Shown in pieces: positions 14,900-21,933 of a stretch of 21,933 bases of DNA. The first letter of the stretch is position 1, and each line of letters starts with the position of its first letter. The translations under genes were made by a program, and so were the position numbers. Location: positions 1-21,933 of the forward strand of contig BNUF01000028.1 of NCBI GenBank assembly GCA_025997155.1, read 5' to 3'. The DNA comes from Clostridia bacterium. Its GTDB lineage: Bacteria > Bacillota > Clostridia > Lachnospirales > WQUN01. The notes below the pieces were generated by a model. That model was not told the DNA's origin. It searched no databases and saw only the letters and a list, made by a program, of their open reading frames with translations.

Positions 14900-16225
14900 T
14901 CAACCCGTCTTTTTGTGTCGGTTTTTTGCGAGAAGCTGTTTTTTGCGGTGTTTCGGACGGCGGATAATCGGGCGGTTTTCGTTATACACAAAAGTCGGCT
15001 GGTGTTTTTTGGTAACGACCGCCTCCGTGATAATGCATTTCTCAATCGTATCGTTTGACGGAATCTCGTACATAACGTCAATCATAAAGCTCTCGACGAT
15101 TGCGCGAAGTCCCCTTGCTCCCGTTTTTCGCTCGATTGCCTGTTTGGCGATAGCTTCAAGCGCCTGGTCCTCAAACTCAAGCAACACGTTGTCCATTTCA
15201 AAAAGGCTTTTGTACTGCTTGGTAATCGAGTTTTTAGGTTCGCTCAGGATAGACATAAGCGCGGTCTCGTCCAAATCCGACAGAGGCACGACCACGGGCA
15301 AACGCCCGATAAGCTCGGGAATCAAGCCGTATTTGTGCAAGTCTTCAGGCGTAATGTTCTTGAACACCTCTGTATTTTTCTCTTTGGCTTCAACCTTCGA
15401 CTTACGCTCCGACCCGAAACCGATTACCTTTTTGTTAAGTCTTTGTTCGATGATTTTTTCAAGCCCGTCAAACGCGCCGCCGCAGATAAACAGAATACTG
15501 TTTGTGTTTATCTGCAAAAAGTCTTGGTGCGGGTGCTTGCGTCCGCCTTGCGGAGGAACGTTCGCCAGAGTCCCCTCAAGAATCTTGAGGAGCGCCTGCT
15601 GTACGCCCTCGCCGCTCACGTCGCGGGTGATTGAGGGATTGTCGGAACGTCTTGTTATTTTGTCGATTTCGTCGATATATATGATTCCGCGTTCGGCAAC
15701 CGCGATATCCCCGTCCGCCGCCTGAATAAGGCGCAGCAGGATATTCTCGACATCCTCGCCGACATACCCCGCCTCCGTCAGCGACGTCGCGTCCGCGATA
15801 GCGAACGGCACGTTAAGCAGTTTCGCCAAAGTTTGCGCCAAAAAAGTCTTGCCCACGCCCGTGGGCCCCACCAGAAGGATATTGCTTTTTTGTATCTCAA
15901 CGTCGTCCGACGACGTAAATTCCGAAAACACGCGCTTGTAGTGGTTGTAAACCGCCACGGCAAGAGCTTTTTTCGCCAGTTCCTGCCCTATCACATATTC
16001 GTCCAGCAACGACACGATTGTTTTGGGTTTCGGCATCTCGTCCTCGGAAATGTCGCCCATATTGCCGAGTTCCGCTCGGTTTTTCTCAATAGTTTCTATG
16101 CATAAATACGCGCACTCGTTGCAAATCGACACATTCGGACCTGATACCATTTGCTCGACTTGGTCTTTCGTTTTGCCGCAAAAAGCGCAACGATAAGGCC
16201 TTTGGTCTCTTAAGTTTAATCCCAT
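14900..16225 (-). CDS. clpX: ATP-dependent Clp protease ATP-binding subunit ClpX
   Basis: ClpX is the AAA+ unfoldase that feeds substrates such as tagged proteins into ClpP. The 441-residue product begins with the C4 zinc-binding domain (Cys13, Cys16, Cys35, Cys38). The AAA+ module has Walker [15 protein letters not shown], Walker [14 protein letters not shown], the pore loop [11 protein letters not shown], sensor/Arg-finger region [13 protein letters not shown], and the sensor 2 motif [12 protein letters not shown]. The IGF-type loop that docks to ClpP is seen in [14 protein letters not shown] 16225 is preferred over GTG 16234 because GGGGTG lies seven bases before it. A basic tail rich in Lys, Arg and His follows the usual C-terminus. 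It lies 15 bases after clpP. Confidence 0.96.
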   Translation of the reverse strand: MGLNLRDQRPYRCAFCGKTKDQVEQMVSGPNVSICNECAYLCIETIEKNRAELGNMGDISEDEMPKPKTIVSLLDEYVIGQELAKKALAVAVYNHYKRVFSEFTSSDDVEIQKSNILLVGPTGVGKTFLAQTLAKLLNVPFAIADATSLTEAGYVGEDVENILLRLIQAADGDIAVAERGIIYIDEIDKITRRSDNPSITRDVSGEGVQQALLKILEGTLANVPPQGGRKHPHQDFLQINTNSILFICGGAFDGLEKIIEQRLNKKVIGFGSERKSKVEAKEKNTEVFKNITPEDLHKYGLIPELIGRLPVVVPLSDLDETALMSILSEPKNSITKQYKSLFEMDNVLLEFEDQALEAIAKQAIERKTGARGLRAIVESFMIDVMYEIPSNDTIEKCIITEAVVTKKHQPTFVYNENRPIIRRPKHRKKQLLAKNRHKKTG

Positions 16226-16240
16226 CGTGTTCACCCCAGT

Positions 16241-16846
16241 TTATTTTTTCTCTTTCGACAGAGCGTTTACGTTTGTGATAACCGTGTCAATGATTCCGTA
16301 AGCTTTTGCTTCTTCGGCGCTCATAAAGTTGTCGCGTTCGGTGTCTTTCGCCACCACCTCGAACGGTTGTCCCGTGTTATCGGCTAAAATTTGGTTTAAT
16401 TTGGCTTTTGTGCGGATTATGTGTTTGGTATGAATTTCCATATCTGTCGCCTGTCCCTGATATCCGCCGGACGGCTGGTGAATCATAATCTCGGCGTTTG
16501 GAAGAGCGAATCGTTTGCCCTTTGTTCCGCCCGCAAGGAGGAACGAGCCGAAACTCGCGGCAAGCCCGATACAAATTGTCGAGATGTCCGCCTTGACATA
16601 TTTCATCGTGTCATAAATCGCGAATCCCGCCGTCACAGAGCCGCCAGGGCTGTTTATATAGAAGTTAATGTCTTTGTCGGGGTCTTCCGCGTCAAGGAAA
16701 AGCATTTGCGCCACGACAAGGCTCGCCGTAACGTCGTTGACTTGTTCGCCCAAAAATATGATGCGGTCTTTTAACAGGCGCGAGTAGATATCGTATGAAC
16801 GTTCTCCACGATTTGTTTGTTCTATTACATATGGTACTAGGCTCAT
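16241..16846 (-). CDS. clpP: ATP-dependent Clp protease proteolytic subunit ClpP
   Basis: ClpP is the serine protease that forms the double-heptamer chamber working with ClpX. The 201-residue product carries the full catalytic triad: Ser98 in [11 protein letters not shown], His123 in [10 protein letters not shown], and Asp172 in [13 protein letters not shown]. The oxyanion motif [11 protein letters not shown] is present, and [20 protein letters not shown] is the standard N-terminus. AAGGAG lies seven bases before the ATG. The gene sits between tig (17 bases upstream) and clpX, the arrangement common in many bacteria. Confidence 0.97.
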   Translation of the reverse strand: MSLVPYVIEQTNRGERSYDIYSRLLKDRIIFLGEQVNDVTASLVVAQMLFLDAEDPDKDINFYINSPGGSVTAGFAIYDTMKYVKADISTICIGLAASFGSFLLAGGTKGKRFALPNAEIMIHQPSGGYQGQATDMEIHTKHIIRTKAKLNQILADNTGQPFEVVAKDTERDNFMSAEEAKAYGIIDTVITNVNALSKEKK

Positions 16847-16863
16847 ATATATGCTCCTTTTTT

Positions 16864-18246
16864 CTATTCGTCATAGTCTTCGTAATCGTCCTCATAGTCG
16901 TCTTGTCCGAAATCTTCGCCCTCGGGGAGAATCTTGTCGGGGTCGGGTTTAGCCGCTTCGCATATGAGTTCGTTAGCTTTTGTGAGAAGGATTTTAAGGC
17001 GCGTTTCCTGTACGAAATCGTGGTTTTTGAGTGCGTTCGCGATAAATTCCTCGATTTTTTCCTGTGTAACGCCGACTTCGGATTTTGCGGCGTTTCTAAG
17101 GCGTTCGTTCACCTCGTCGTCTGTCGCCGTAAGGTTTTCGGCTTTCGCTATTGCGTAGAGACCCGTTTTGAGTTTTACGGAATCCCGCGCGCGCGGCTCA
17201 AGGATAGTGCGGAGGGAGCTTCTGTCAAGCCCCATACGGTTACAGTAATCCGCAAGGGTCATACCGTGGTAGCGGAGCTGCCCTATCAGGCTGTCCGTCT
17301 CGTCGTCAACGGCGTACTCGAGAACCGCCTCGGGAATATCAACCTCAAAACTGTTCGAGAAATCGTATATAACCTGCGAATCGCGGAACTGCTTAGCCTT
17401 AAGGTCGGCGTTCTCCTGAAGTCTTTTTCGGACTTCCTCTCGGTATTCCGAAAATGTCTCAAAGTCCGAAACTTCCTGCGCGAAATCGTCGTCCATATCG
17501 GGGAAAACCTTCTCGCGGATTTCGTCGATACGAATGTGGAAAACCGCGTCTTTTCCGCTAAGCTCGTCAGAGTGGTAGTTTTCGGGGAATTTCACGCTAA
17601 TGTCAAATTCTTCCTGTAAATTATGCCCGATTAACTGCTCCTCAAACCCCGGGATAAGATGTTTCGAGCCGATTGTAATTTCAAATTCTTTCGCCTCGCC
17701 GCCCGGGAAAGGCACCCCGTCAACCGTGCCGCGGTAGTCGATTATAAGGCTGTCGCCGTGTTTTGTCGGACGCGCCTCCTCAACCGTGAATATACGGGCG
17801 TTTTTCTCCCGTTCAAGGTCGATTTCCTCTTGTATCCTTTCGTCTGTTATCTCGGCGGAGTCGTCGGGTTTGTATGTAAACTCCCGATAACCGCTCAAGG
17901 TAACGACAGGGTAAAGGTGTACGGTCGCCTCGAGCGAAACGCCGTCCGACGCGTCAAGTATATTTATTTCGGGACGCGACGCAAGAAAAACGTCGTCGGG
18001 AACGGACTCGCAAGCCGCGGGGTACAGCGTCTGGAGCAAGTTCTGGATAGCGGAGGGGTGAAAATAGTCCGCGCCGAATCTGAGTTCAATCATCTTGCGC
18101 GTCAGTTTGCCTTTTCGGAATCCTGGTACGTTGATTCTGTTTTTTTCCCGTTTATACGCGTTTTCGAGCGCCGCCTCAAACTCTTCTTTCGTGGCGGAAA
18201 ACGAAAGTTTTATTCTGTTATCGTCAAGTAATTCATAATTAGCCAT
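16864..18246 (-). CDS. tig: Trigger factor
   Basis: Trigger factor is the ribosome-bound chaperone and peptidyl-prolyl isomerase that first meets nascent chains. The 460-residue product has the N-terminal ribosome-binding domain with the signature GFRKGK at residues 42-47, a central FKBP-type domain (about 150-245, including [20 protein letters not shown] and [11 protein letters not shown]), and a helical C-terminal cradle (about 250-435). The tail is extremely acidic ([12 protein letters not shown]), somewhat longer than usual. AGGAGG is present but 14 bases from ATG, an unusually long spacing. It heads the operon tig-clpP-clpX-ABC exporter. Confidence 0.96.
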   Translation of the reverse strand: MANYELLDDNRIKLSFSATKEEFEAALENAYKREKNRINVPGFRKGKLTRKMIELRFGADYFHPSAIQNLLQTLYPAACESVPDDVFLASRPEINILDASDGVSLEATVHLYPVVTLSGYREFTYKPDDSAEITDERIQEEIDLEREKNARIFTVEEARPTKHGDSLIIDYRGTVDGVPFPGGEAKEFEITIGSKHLIPGFEEQLIGHNLQEEFDISVKFPENYHSDELSGKDAVFHIRIDEIREKVFPDMDDDFAQEVSDFETFSEYREEVRKRLQENADLKAKQFRDSQVIYDFSNSFEVDIPEAVLEYAVDDETDSLIGQLRYHGMTLADYCNRMGLDRSSLRTILEPRARDSVKLKTGLYAIAKAENLTATDDEVNERLRNAAKSEVGVTQEKIEEFIANALKNHDFVQETRLKILLTKANELICEAAKPDPDKILPEGEDFGQDDYEDDYEDYDE

Positions 18247-18286
18247 AGTATCTTATAAATCCTCCTTAAAATGATATTCATTGAAG

Positions 18287-18295
18287 ATTATATCA
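18287..18295 (-). promoter_or_regulatory. Extended -10 promoter for tig-clpP-clpX operon
   Basis: The minus strand reads TGATATAAT, a perfect extended -10, 41 bases before the tig ATG. No good -35 is seen. The 162-bp space between tig and the divergent peptidase gene also holds an inverted pair TTGGGCA (18300-18306) and TGCCCAA (18348-18354) between the two promoters; it could be a regulator site but this is weak. Confidence 0.6.
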
Positions 18296-18362
18296 TATCT
18301 TGGGCAGGATTTCATTAGTTTTTATAAATTTATACAAAAATATTATTTGCCCAAAAATACCT

Positions 18363-18390
18363 TTGCAAAACGCCGTAAACACGATATAAT
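18363..18390 (+). promoter_or_regulatory. Promoter for the C39-like peptidase gene
   Basis: TTGCAA (18363-18368) and TATAAT (18385-18390) are separated by 16 bases, and the -10 lies 18 bases from the ATG, so the leader would be very short, about 11 bases, carrying just the GGGGGGAG SD. Confidence 0.6.
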
Positions 18391-18408
18391 TGTAAGGGGG
18401 GAGTGCTA

Positions 18409-19359
18409 ATGAGAAATTTTATAAAAATGTTTACGGTGATTTCTTGCGCGGGCTTTGTGATAAGCGCCGTCGTCTTCGTTCTTTTGCCGCGAAACGAGTC
18501 GGTACGCGCAAGCGAGACGGCTGTCTTGACGGAGGACACGGCGTCTGTTTTCGCGTACAACGAGGAAATCGAATACACGCCCAAACACGACGGATTTTTC
18601 ACCCGCACCCTTAACACCGAGCCTGGCAGTACCGTCTACAAAACCGACGACATTCCCGACTTGTCGGAATTTTTGACAAAAAACCCCGATTTCTCCCGCG
18701 AGATTTTTTATAAAGAAAACGCGACCCCCGCGCTTAACAGATATTTCGTCCCCCCAAGCGAGTATCTAATCGGAAACGTCCCCAAAATCGTCCAGAACCC
18801 CGAACTCCCGCGCGGCTGTGAAGTCACGAGCCTTACTATGCTTATGAACTATTTCGGCGTACAAAAGGACAAACTAAGCTTTGCCGCCGAACTCAAAAAA
18901 AACGACGTCCCGCGAACGAGAAAAGGCGGGTACACCTACTGGGGCGACCCGAATGACGGCTTTATCGGGGATATGTACAATATGCGAAAGGCGGGGCTGG
19001 GCGTATACCACGCGCCTATTTTCGAGCTGCTGTACAAATACTTCGGAGATAGCGCGGTCGACCTTACGGGGGCGGATTTTGGCGACCTTATATACCAAAT
19101 CAACAACAACTCGCCCGTGTGGGTGATTGTGAACTCGAACTACAAAACCCTTGCGCCGCGCGACTTTGAAACGTGGGACACCCCGAACGGCGAAATCAAA
19201 ATCACCTACAAAGAACACTCCGTTCTTATCACAGGATATGACGAAAAGTATATATATTTCAACGACCCTCTCGACTCCTACACCCGCGTCCAAAAAGAAA
19301 ATTTTATCGCCTGCTGGGAGCAAATGGGGAAACAGGCGGTAACCGTCCTGCGCGACTGA
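18409..19359 (+). CDS. Exported C39-like cysteine peptidase
   Basis: The 316-residue protein begins with a signal/anchor helix (about residues 7-28, ending VFVLLPRNES). A linker of about 90 residues leads to a papain-like C39 domain. The catalytic Cys137 is in LPRGCEVTSLTMLMNYFG, His270 in YKEHSVLITGYDE, and the third residue is Asn285 or Asp286 in YIYFNDPLDS. The GYTYWGDPNDGFIG segment is typical of the stand-alone C39_2 group of clostridial surface proteins, which differ from the C39 domains of bacteriocin exporters; no ABC part is present. The substrate is unknown. ATG 18409 is preferred over GTG 18403 because the SD overlaps the latter. A second exported gene follows after 90 bases. Confidence 0.87.
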   Translation: MRNFIKMFTVISCAGFVISAVVFVLLPRNESVRASETAVLTEDTASVFAYNEEIEYTPKHDGFFTRTLNTEPGSTVYKTDDIPDLSEFLTKNPDFSREIFYKENATPALNRYFVPPSEYLIGNVPKIVQNPELPRGCEVTSLTMLMNYFGVQKDKLSFAAELKKNDVPRTRKGGYTYWGDPNDGFIGDMYNMRKAGLGVYHAPIFELLYKYFGDSAVDLTGADFGDLIYQINNNSPVWVIVNSNYKTLAPRDFETWDTPNGEIKITYKEHSVLITGYDEKYIYFNDPLDSYTRVQKENFIACWEQMGKQAVTVLRD

Positions 19360-19378
19360 AATTGTAACAGTTTTGTAA

Positions 19379-19407
19379 TTGTATTTTGCGCGAAAGTGTT
19401 GCATAAT
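19379..19407 (+). promoter_or_regulatory. Possible promoter for the stalk-domain gene
   Basis: TTGTAT (19379-19384) and CATAAT (19402-19407) are 17 bases apart, 43 bases before the ATG at 19450. The -10 matches five of six and the -35 three of six. Confidence 0.4.
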
Positions 19408-19449
19408 GATAAAGAAACAAATTTGACACAGAAAAAAGGCGTACCCCTT

Positions 19450-20403
19450 ATGCGAAATAAATTATATACTATAATGCTGTCTGTTATACTGACACTTTTT
19501 TCGGCAACGGCGGCGTTCGCCGAAAGCGTCGTTTCCGTAAGCCCGAAATCGCCGCCGCCTAACGAGGAGATTACCGTTTCGGGGACTGTCCCGTATATCA
19601 ATATCACAGGGAACGACGCGGCTACGATTACCTTTAGGAACACCGTCAACGACCGTATCTCGCGCGCCGTGTCCCAAAAAATAGCGGAGGCGGTCAAATC
19701 AGGCGTGAACGCGGCCTTTTCGTATGATATGGAGGCGGACGGCGGCAGAATAGGCGTTCTGGTGTACTCCGCCACGCCCACTTCTAACGGAACAAAAAAC
19801 GAAGTGTCAAGTATCAATTTTGACAAAAACAGGCTCAGGTTCATCAAAATAAACGACGTGCTGGGCGTAAACGGAACGAAAATGGCGAACAATTTCATAA
19901 ACAACATGATAAAAAAACAGCCGTCCAAGTACAATATGAGTTTTTCGGGTATCGACGAAAATCAGGATTTTTACACCCAAAACGGGGATTTATGTCTGTT
20001 ATTCGGCTCATACGCACTCACAAAGGGTTACAACGAAATCGAAACGGTGAAGATACCGATAAAAAACGTACATTCCTACAAGGTGTCGGCGGACGACGCG
20101 CCTGTGAACAACCTCGCGGTGCTTCTCCCCCTGCGCGAAATCTCGTCGGAATTCGGCTACACCCTCACGTGGGCGAACGCCGCCGATTTTACGATTTCCC
20201 TTGAACGGGGGACTTTTTCCACCCAAATAAAAATCTCCGAAAATTCCTACAAAAAAGGCAACACCGATATAAAACTCGAGTGTGCCCCGATTATATTCAA
20301 AGATACCGCCTATGTCCCGATTACGTTTTTCGATGAAATCCTAGGGCTTAGTTACTATGTGTCGGCGGATGGTTCTGTGACGATTTCGGAACTTCAGAAC
20401 TAA
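19450..20403 (+). CDS. Exported protein with RsiV-like (DUF4163/DUF3298-type) and stalk domains
   Basis: The 317-residue secreted protein has a signal peptide MRNKLYTIMLSVILTLFSAT ending in AAFAES. The middle part (about 25-195) has NITGNDAATITFRNTVNDRI, AAFSYDMEADGGRIGVLVYS and FDKNRLRFIKINDVLG, resembling the extracellular part of RsiV-like anti-sigma factors. The last 100 residues form a copper-amine-oxidase-type stalk domain (VLLPLREISSEFGYTLTW ... AYVPITFFDEILGLSYYV), a common module in clostridial wall-associated proteins that does not imply amine oxidase activity. ATG 19450 is chosen because the signal peptide starts there; the SD is weak. The last 56 bases overlap the convergent sugar transferase gene. 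Function is unknown; a surface role with the peptidase upstream is an inference. Confidence 0.8.
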   Translation: MRNKLYTIMLSVILTLFSATAAFAESVVSVSPKSPPPNEEITVSGTVPYINITGNDAATITFRNTVNDRISRAVSQKIAEAVKSGVNAAFSYDMEADGGRIGVLVYSATPTSNGTKNEVSSINFDKNRLRFIKINDVLGVNGTKMANNFINNMIKKQPSKYNMSFSGIDENQDFYTQNGDLCLLFGSYALTKGYNEIETVKIPIKNVHSYKVSADDAPVNNLAVLLPLREISSEFGYTLTWANAADFTISLERGTFSTQIKISENSYKKGNTDIKLECAPIIFKDTAYVPITFFDEILGLSYYVSADGSVTISELQN

Positions 20404-20980
20404 CGCCCTCCTGTATTCCGCGTCCTGTGAGAACGAAAAAAAACGTGCCGAAAAATATTCGCAAGTCCAGAAAAAAACTCAATTTTTTTGCGTACTCGTT
20501 ATCGTAAGCGGCTTTTGTTTCAATCGGGAGTTCGTCACGCCCGTTGATTTGCGCAAGCCCCGTAAGCCCGGGGACGCACGCGCTTGCGCCGCCTTTATCC
20601 CGAAGAGCTATAAGGTCGTATTGATTCCAAAGGGCGGGGCGGGGTCCGACCAGACTCATCTCTCCTTTTAGTATGTTGATTAGTTGCGGGAGTTCGTCAA
20701 AACTCGTCTTTCGGAGGAATTTCCCCACGGGGGTGATATATTTTTCGGGGTTTTCGAGAAGGTGGGTGGGGGTGTCTTTCGGGGTGTCTATATACATAGT
20801 GCGGAATTTATATATTCCGAAGTGTATGTTGTCTTTGCCGACACGTTTTTGAGTGAAGAAAACGCCGCCCTTTGAGGTAAATTTCACGAACGCGCAGAGG
20901 ACGGCGAACAGAGGCAGCAGAAAAAGCGACAATACCCCGCAAAAAACGATATCCATTCCCCTTTTTATTATTTTGTACAT
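20348..20980 (-). CDS. Small phosphoglycosyl transferase (bacterial sugar transferase, PglC-like)
   Basis: The 210-residue enzyme transfers a sugar phosphate from a UDP-sugar to undecaprenyl phosphate, the first membrane step in making capsule, O-antigen or protein-linked glycans. The single re-entrant N-terminal helix is in FCGVLSLFLLPLFAVLCAFV. Catalytic features are KRVGKDNIHFGIYKFRTM, the Asp-Glu dyad in SFDELPQLINILKGEMSL, and VGPRP; PGLTGLAQINGRD follows. It is the short, catalytic-domain-only form. ATG 20980 has GAGG five bases before it; a GTG at 20986 is possible. The 18-residue polar tail is encoded opposite the end of the stalk-domain gene, giving a 56-bp convergent overlap. It follows the CapD fragment by seven bases in the same direction, so the two belong to one operon. 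Confidence 0.92.
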   Translation of the reverse strand: MYKIIKRGMDIVFCGVLSLFLLPLFAVLCAFVKFTSKGGVFFTQKRVGKDNIHFGIYKFRTMYIDTPKDTPTHLLENPEKYITPVGKFLRKTSFDELPQLINILKGEMSLVGPRPALWNQYDLIALRDKGGASACVPGLTGLAQINGRDELPIETKAAYDNEYAKKLSFFLDLRIFFGTFFFVLTGRGIQEGVSSEVPKSSQNHPPTHSN

Positions 20981-20987
20981 ACGCACC

Positions 20988-21284
20988 TCATTCGCTTGTG
21001 TAATTCGGAACGATTTTATGCAGGATTGTCATAACGCGGGACTTGTCCGAATGTTTGGCGGCTCTCCCCAGTTCCTTGAGCTGGGCGGTGAATATATCGT
21101 CGTCTATCGGTATCGGTTTTGTTATGAACATATTGTCTGTCTTAGTTAGTTTTTCATCTTCAAGGATAAGTTCCTCGTACAGTTTTTCGCCCGGGCGGAC
21201 TCCCGTGTATACTATCGGGATTTCCTCAAGAGCGCGTCCCTGCGTTTTGAAAATTTTACCTCCCATTTCGGATATATCTAGCGG
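20988..21284 (-). CDS. C-terminal part of a CapD/PglF-type nucleotide-sugar dehydratase, severed from its N-terminal part
   Basis: The minus frame from about 21284 to TGA 20988-20990 matches only the last 100 residues or so of polysaccharide biosynthesis proteins of the CapD/EpsC/PglF group, a family of roughly 600 residues. The signature is IPIVYTGVRPGEKLYEEL, followed by KTDNMFITKPIPIDDD. ISEMGGKIF just before it fits the helix that precedes this signature in the family. Upstream, family resemblance stops near 21284 and the frame closes at TGA 21339-21341. An ATG at 21264-21266 could start a 92-residue peptide but has no convincing SD. The missing NAD-binding domain is found on the opposite strand immediately to the right. 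The sugar transferase follows after seven bases. Confidence 0.85.
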   Translation of the reverse strand, partial: PLDISEMGGKIFKTQGRALEEIPIVYTGVRPGEKLYEELILEDEKLTKTDNMFITKPIPIDDDIFTAQLKELGRAAKHSDKSRVMTILHKIVPNYTSE

Positions 21285-21290
21285 GAACGA
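21241..21290. other. Inversion junction inside the CapD-type gene (candidate inverted-repeat site)
   Basis: To the right the plus strand codes for the middle of the dehydratase; to the left the minus strand codes for its end. Both readings remain family-like across about 21241-21284: CVLKILPPISDISSG on plus and PLDISEMGGKIF on minus. A short inverted repeat used for recombination would give this. The site contains the perfect palindrome GATATATC (21271-21278). The partner repeat is not in the window. Confidence 0.55.
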
Positions 21291-21933
21291 GTCATATAAT
21301 GTTCTTAGAGACGTTAATATTTCGGACTTGCTGTATCGTCACGAGGTGAAACTCGACACCGAAAATATCCGCGCCGAGGTCGAAGGCAGGGTAATACTCG
21401 TCACAGGCGGCGGCGGGTCTATCGGTTCTGAACTTTGCAGGAGACTTTGCGTATTTTCTCCGTCAAAGCTAATCATATTCGACATATATGAAAACAACGC
21501 GTATGAATTGCTGAACGAACTTTCGGCAAAATACGACATAGAGTTCCTGATTAGAATCGGCTCGGTGCGGGACAAAGCAAGGCTTGACGAGGTTTTTACC
21601 GAATTTTCGCCAAACCTTGTATTTCACGCCGCCGCGCACAAACACGTGCCGCTTATGGAGGACTGCCCCGCCGAGGCGGTAAAAAACAACATTTTCGGCA
21701 CTCTCAACACAATCCAAACGGCGGACAAACACGGCGTCGAAAAATTTGTACTTCTTTCGACAGACAAAGCCGTAAACCCCTCAAACGTAATGGGAGCGAC
21801 AAAACGTATCGCGGAAATGCTTATACAGTGCCGCGCAAAAAGAAGCCGCACAAAATTCGTCGCGGTGCGGTTCGGGAACGTGCTGGGGAGCAGCGGCTCG
21901 GTTCTCCACCTCTTCAAACAGCAAATCGAAAGC
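21241..21933 (+). CDS. Linker and NAD-binding domain of the same CapD/PglF-type dehydratase, in opposite orientation (partial)
   Basis: The plus frame is open from 21241 to the window end (231 codons) and matches the middle of membrane-bound UDP-sugar 4,6-dehydratases. Starting from the left it reads a linker ending LRDVNISDLLYRHEVKLD, the Rossmann motif VTGGGGSIGSELCRRL, IIFDIYENNAYEL, GSVRDKARLDEVF, FHAAAHKHVPLMED, the catalytic-region STDKAVNPSNVMGATKRIAE, and VAVRFGNVLGSSGSVLHLFK. In intact proteins these lie after an N-terminal membrane region of about 250 residues, which is absent here: no such sequence or good start codon lies to the left, where the DNA codes for the protein's own C-terminus on the other strand. 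About 40 further residues would complete the domain beyond the window. Confidence 0.85.

Noticed and set aside
14913..15725. 270-codon plus-strand open frame
   Set aside because: Fully antisense to clpX, whose motifs are all intact; no independent evidence of coding.
16795..17619. 274-codon plus-strand open frame
   Set aside because: Antisense to trigger factor and clpP; the Val/Phe-rich product is a shadow of the tig codon pattern.
18300..18354. Inverted pair TTGGGCA/TGCCCAA between tig and the peptidase gene as an operator or terminator
   Set aside because: Seven-base arms 41 bases apart in AT-rich DNA are easily due to chance, with no T run in the right place; mentioned only as a weak possibility.
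18409..19359. C39 peptidase as a bacteriocin leader-processing exporter
   Set aside because: There is no ABC transporter or membrane domain fused to it and no double-glycine leader peptide gene in the neighbourhood.

Overview
The window looks like a chromosomal stretch from an anaerobic member of the Bacillota, most likely a Clostridia-type bacterium known only from metagenomes. This is inferred from strong GGAGG-type ribosome binding sites, several TTG starts, a single-chain GlyRS, split CoaB and CoaC, the tig-clpP-clpX order, and a sodium-pump/transcarboxylase-like biotin gene set. It is gene-dense, with no rRNA, tRNA or CRISPR seen.

Layout. (1) 1-443: an AT-rich tail of an unidentified gene, then a small TM2-like membrane protein closed by a terminator. 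(2) 498-6552, plus strand: an operon gltX, purC, SpoU/TrmH methyltransferase, then three biotin-dependent carboxyl-transfer genes (12S-like carboxyltransferase, biotin carrier, 5S/OadA/PycB-like subunit), closed by a bidirectional terminator. (3) 6556-10993, minus strand: an operon read as P-loop protein, CapA-like lipoprotein, coaB, coaC, glyQS, and a 58-residue PspC-domain protein. (4) 11047-12578, plus strand: ftsY and an HD-domain phosphohydrolase, divergent from operon 3 across overlapping promoters. (5) 12584-12746: a 163-bp fold-back miniature transposable element. (6) 12747-18246, minus strand: tig, clpP, clpX and a two-gene ABC exporter. (7) 18409-20403, plus strand: an exported C39-like peptidase and an exported stalk-domain protein. 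(8) 20348-21933: cell-surface glycan genes, namely a small phosphoglycosyl transferase and a CapD/PglF-type nucleotide-sugar dehydratase.

Two things stand out. First, the CapD-type gene is broken across strands: its C-terminal part reads on the minus strand (20988 to about 21284), while its linker and NAD-binding domain read on the plus strand from about 21241 to the window end. The two readings overlap by about 40 bp. This is what an inversion inside the gene through a short inverted repeat would leave, with the other breakpoint expected just beyond the window. It could be a glycan on/off switch, a fixed rearrangement, or an assembly error. Second, the miniature element has 17-bp perfect terminal repeats flanked by a TTA duplication, and one TTA copy is the stop codon of the ABC permease. 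It therefore landed exactly on a stop codon without changing the protein, between two convergent operons.

Most of the rest is housekeeping: translation (gltX, glyQS, rRNA methyltransferase), purine and CoA synthesis, protein targeting (ftsY), and folding and proteolysis (tig, clpP, clpX). The biotin-dependent set suggests an organism moving carboxyl groups between oxaloacetate/pyruvate and CoA esters.
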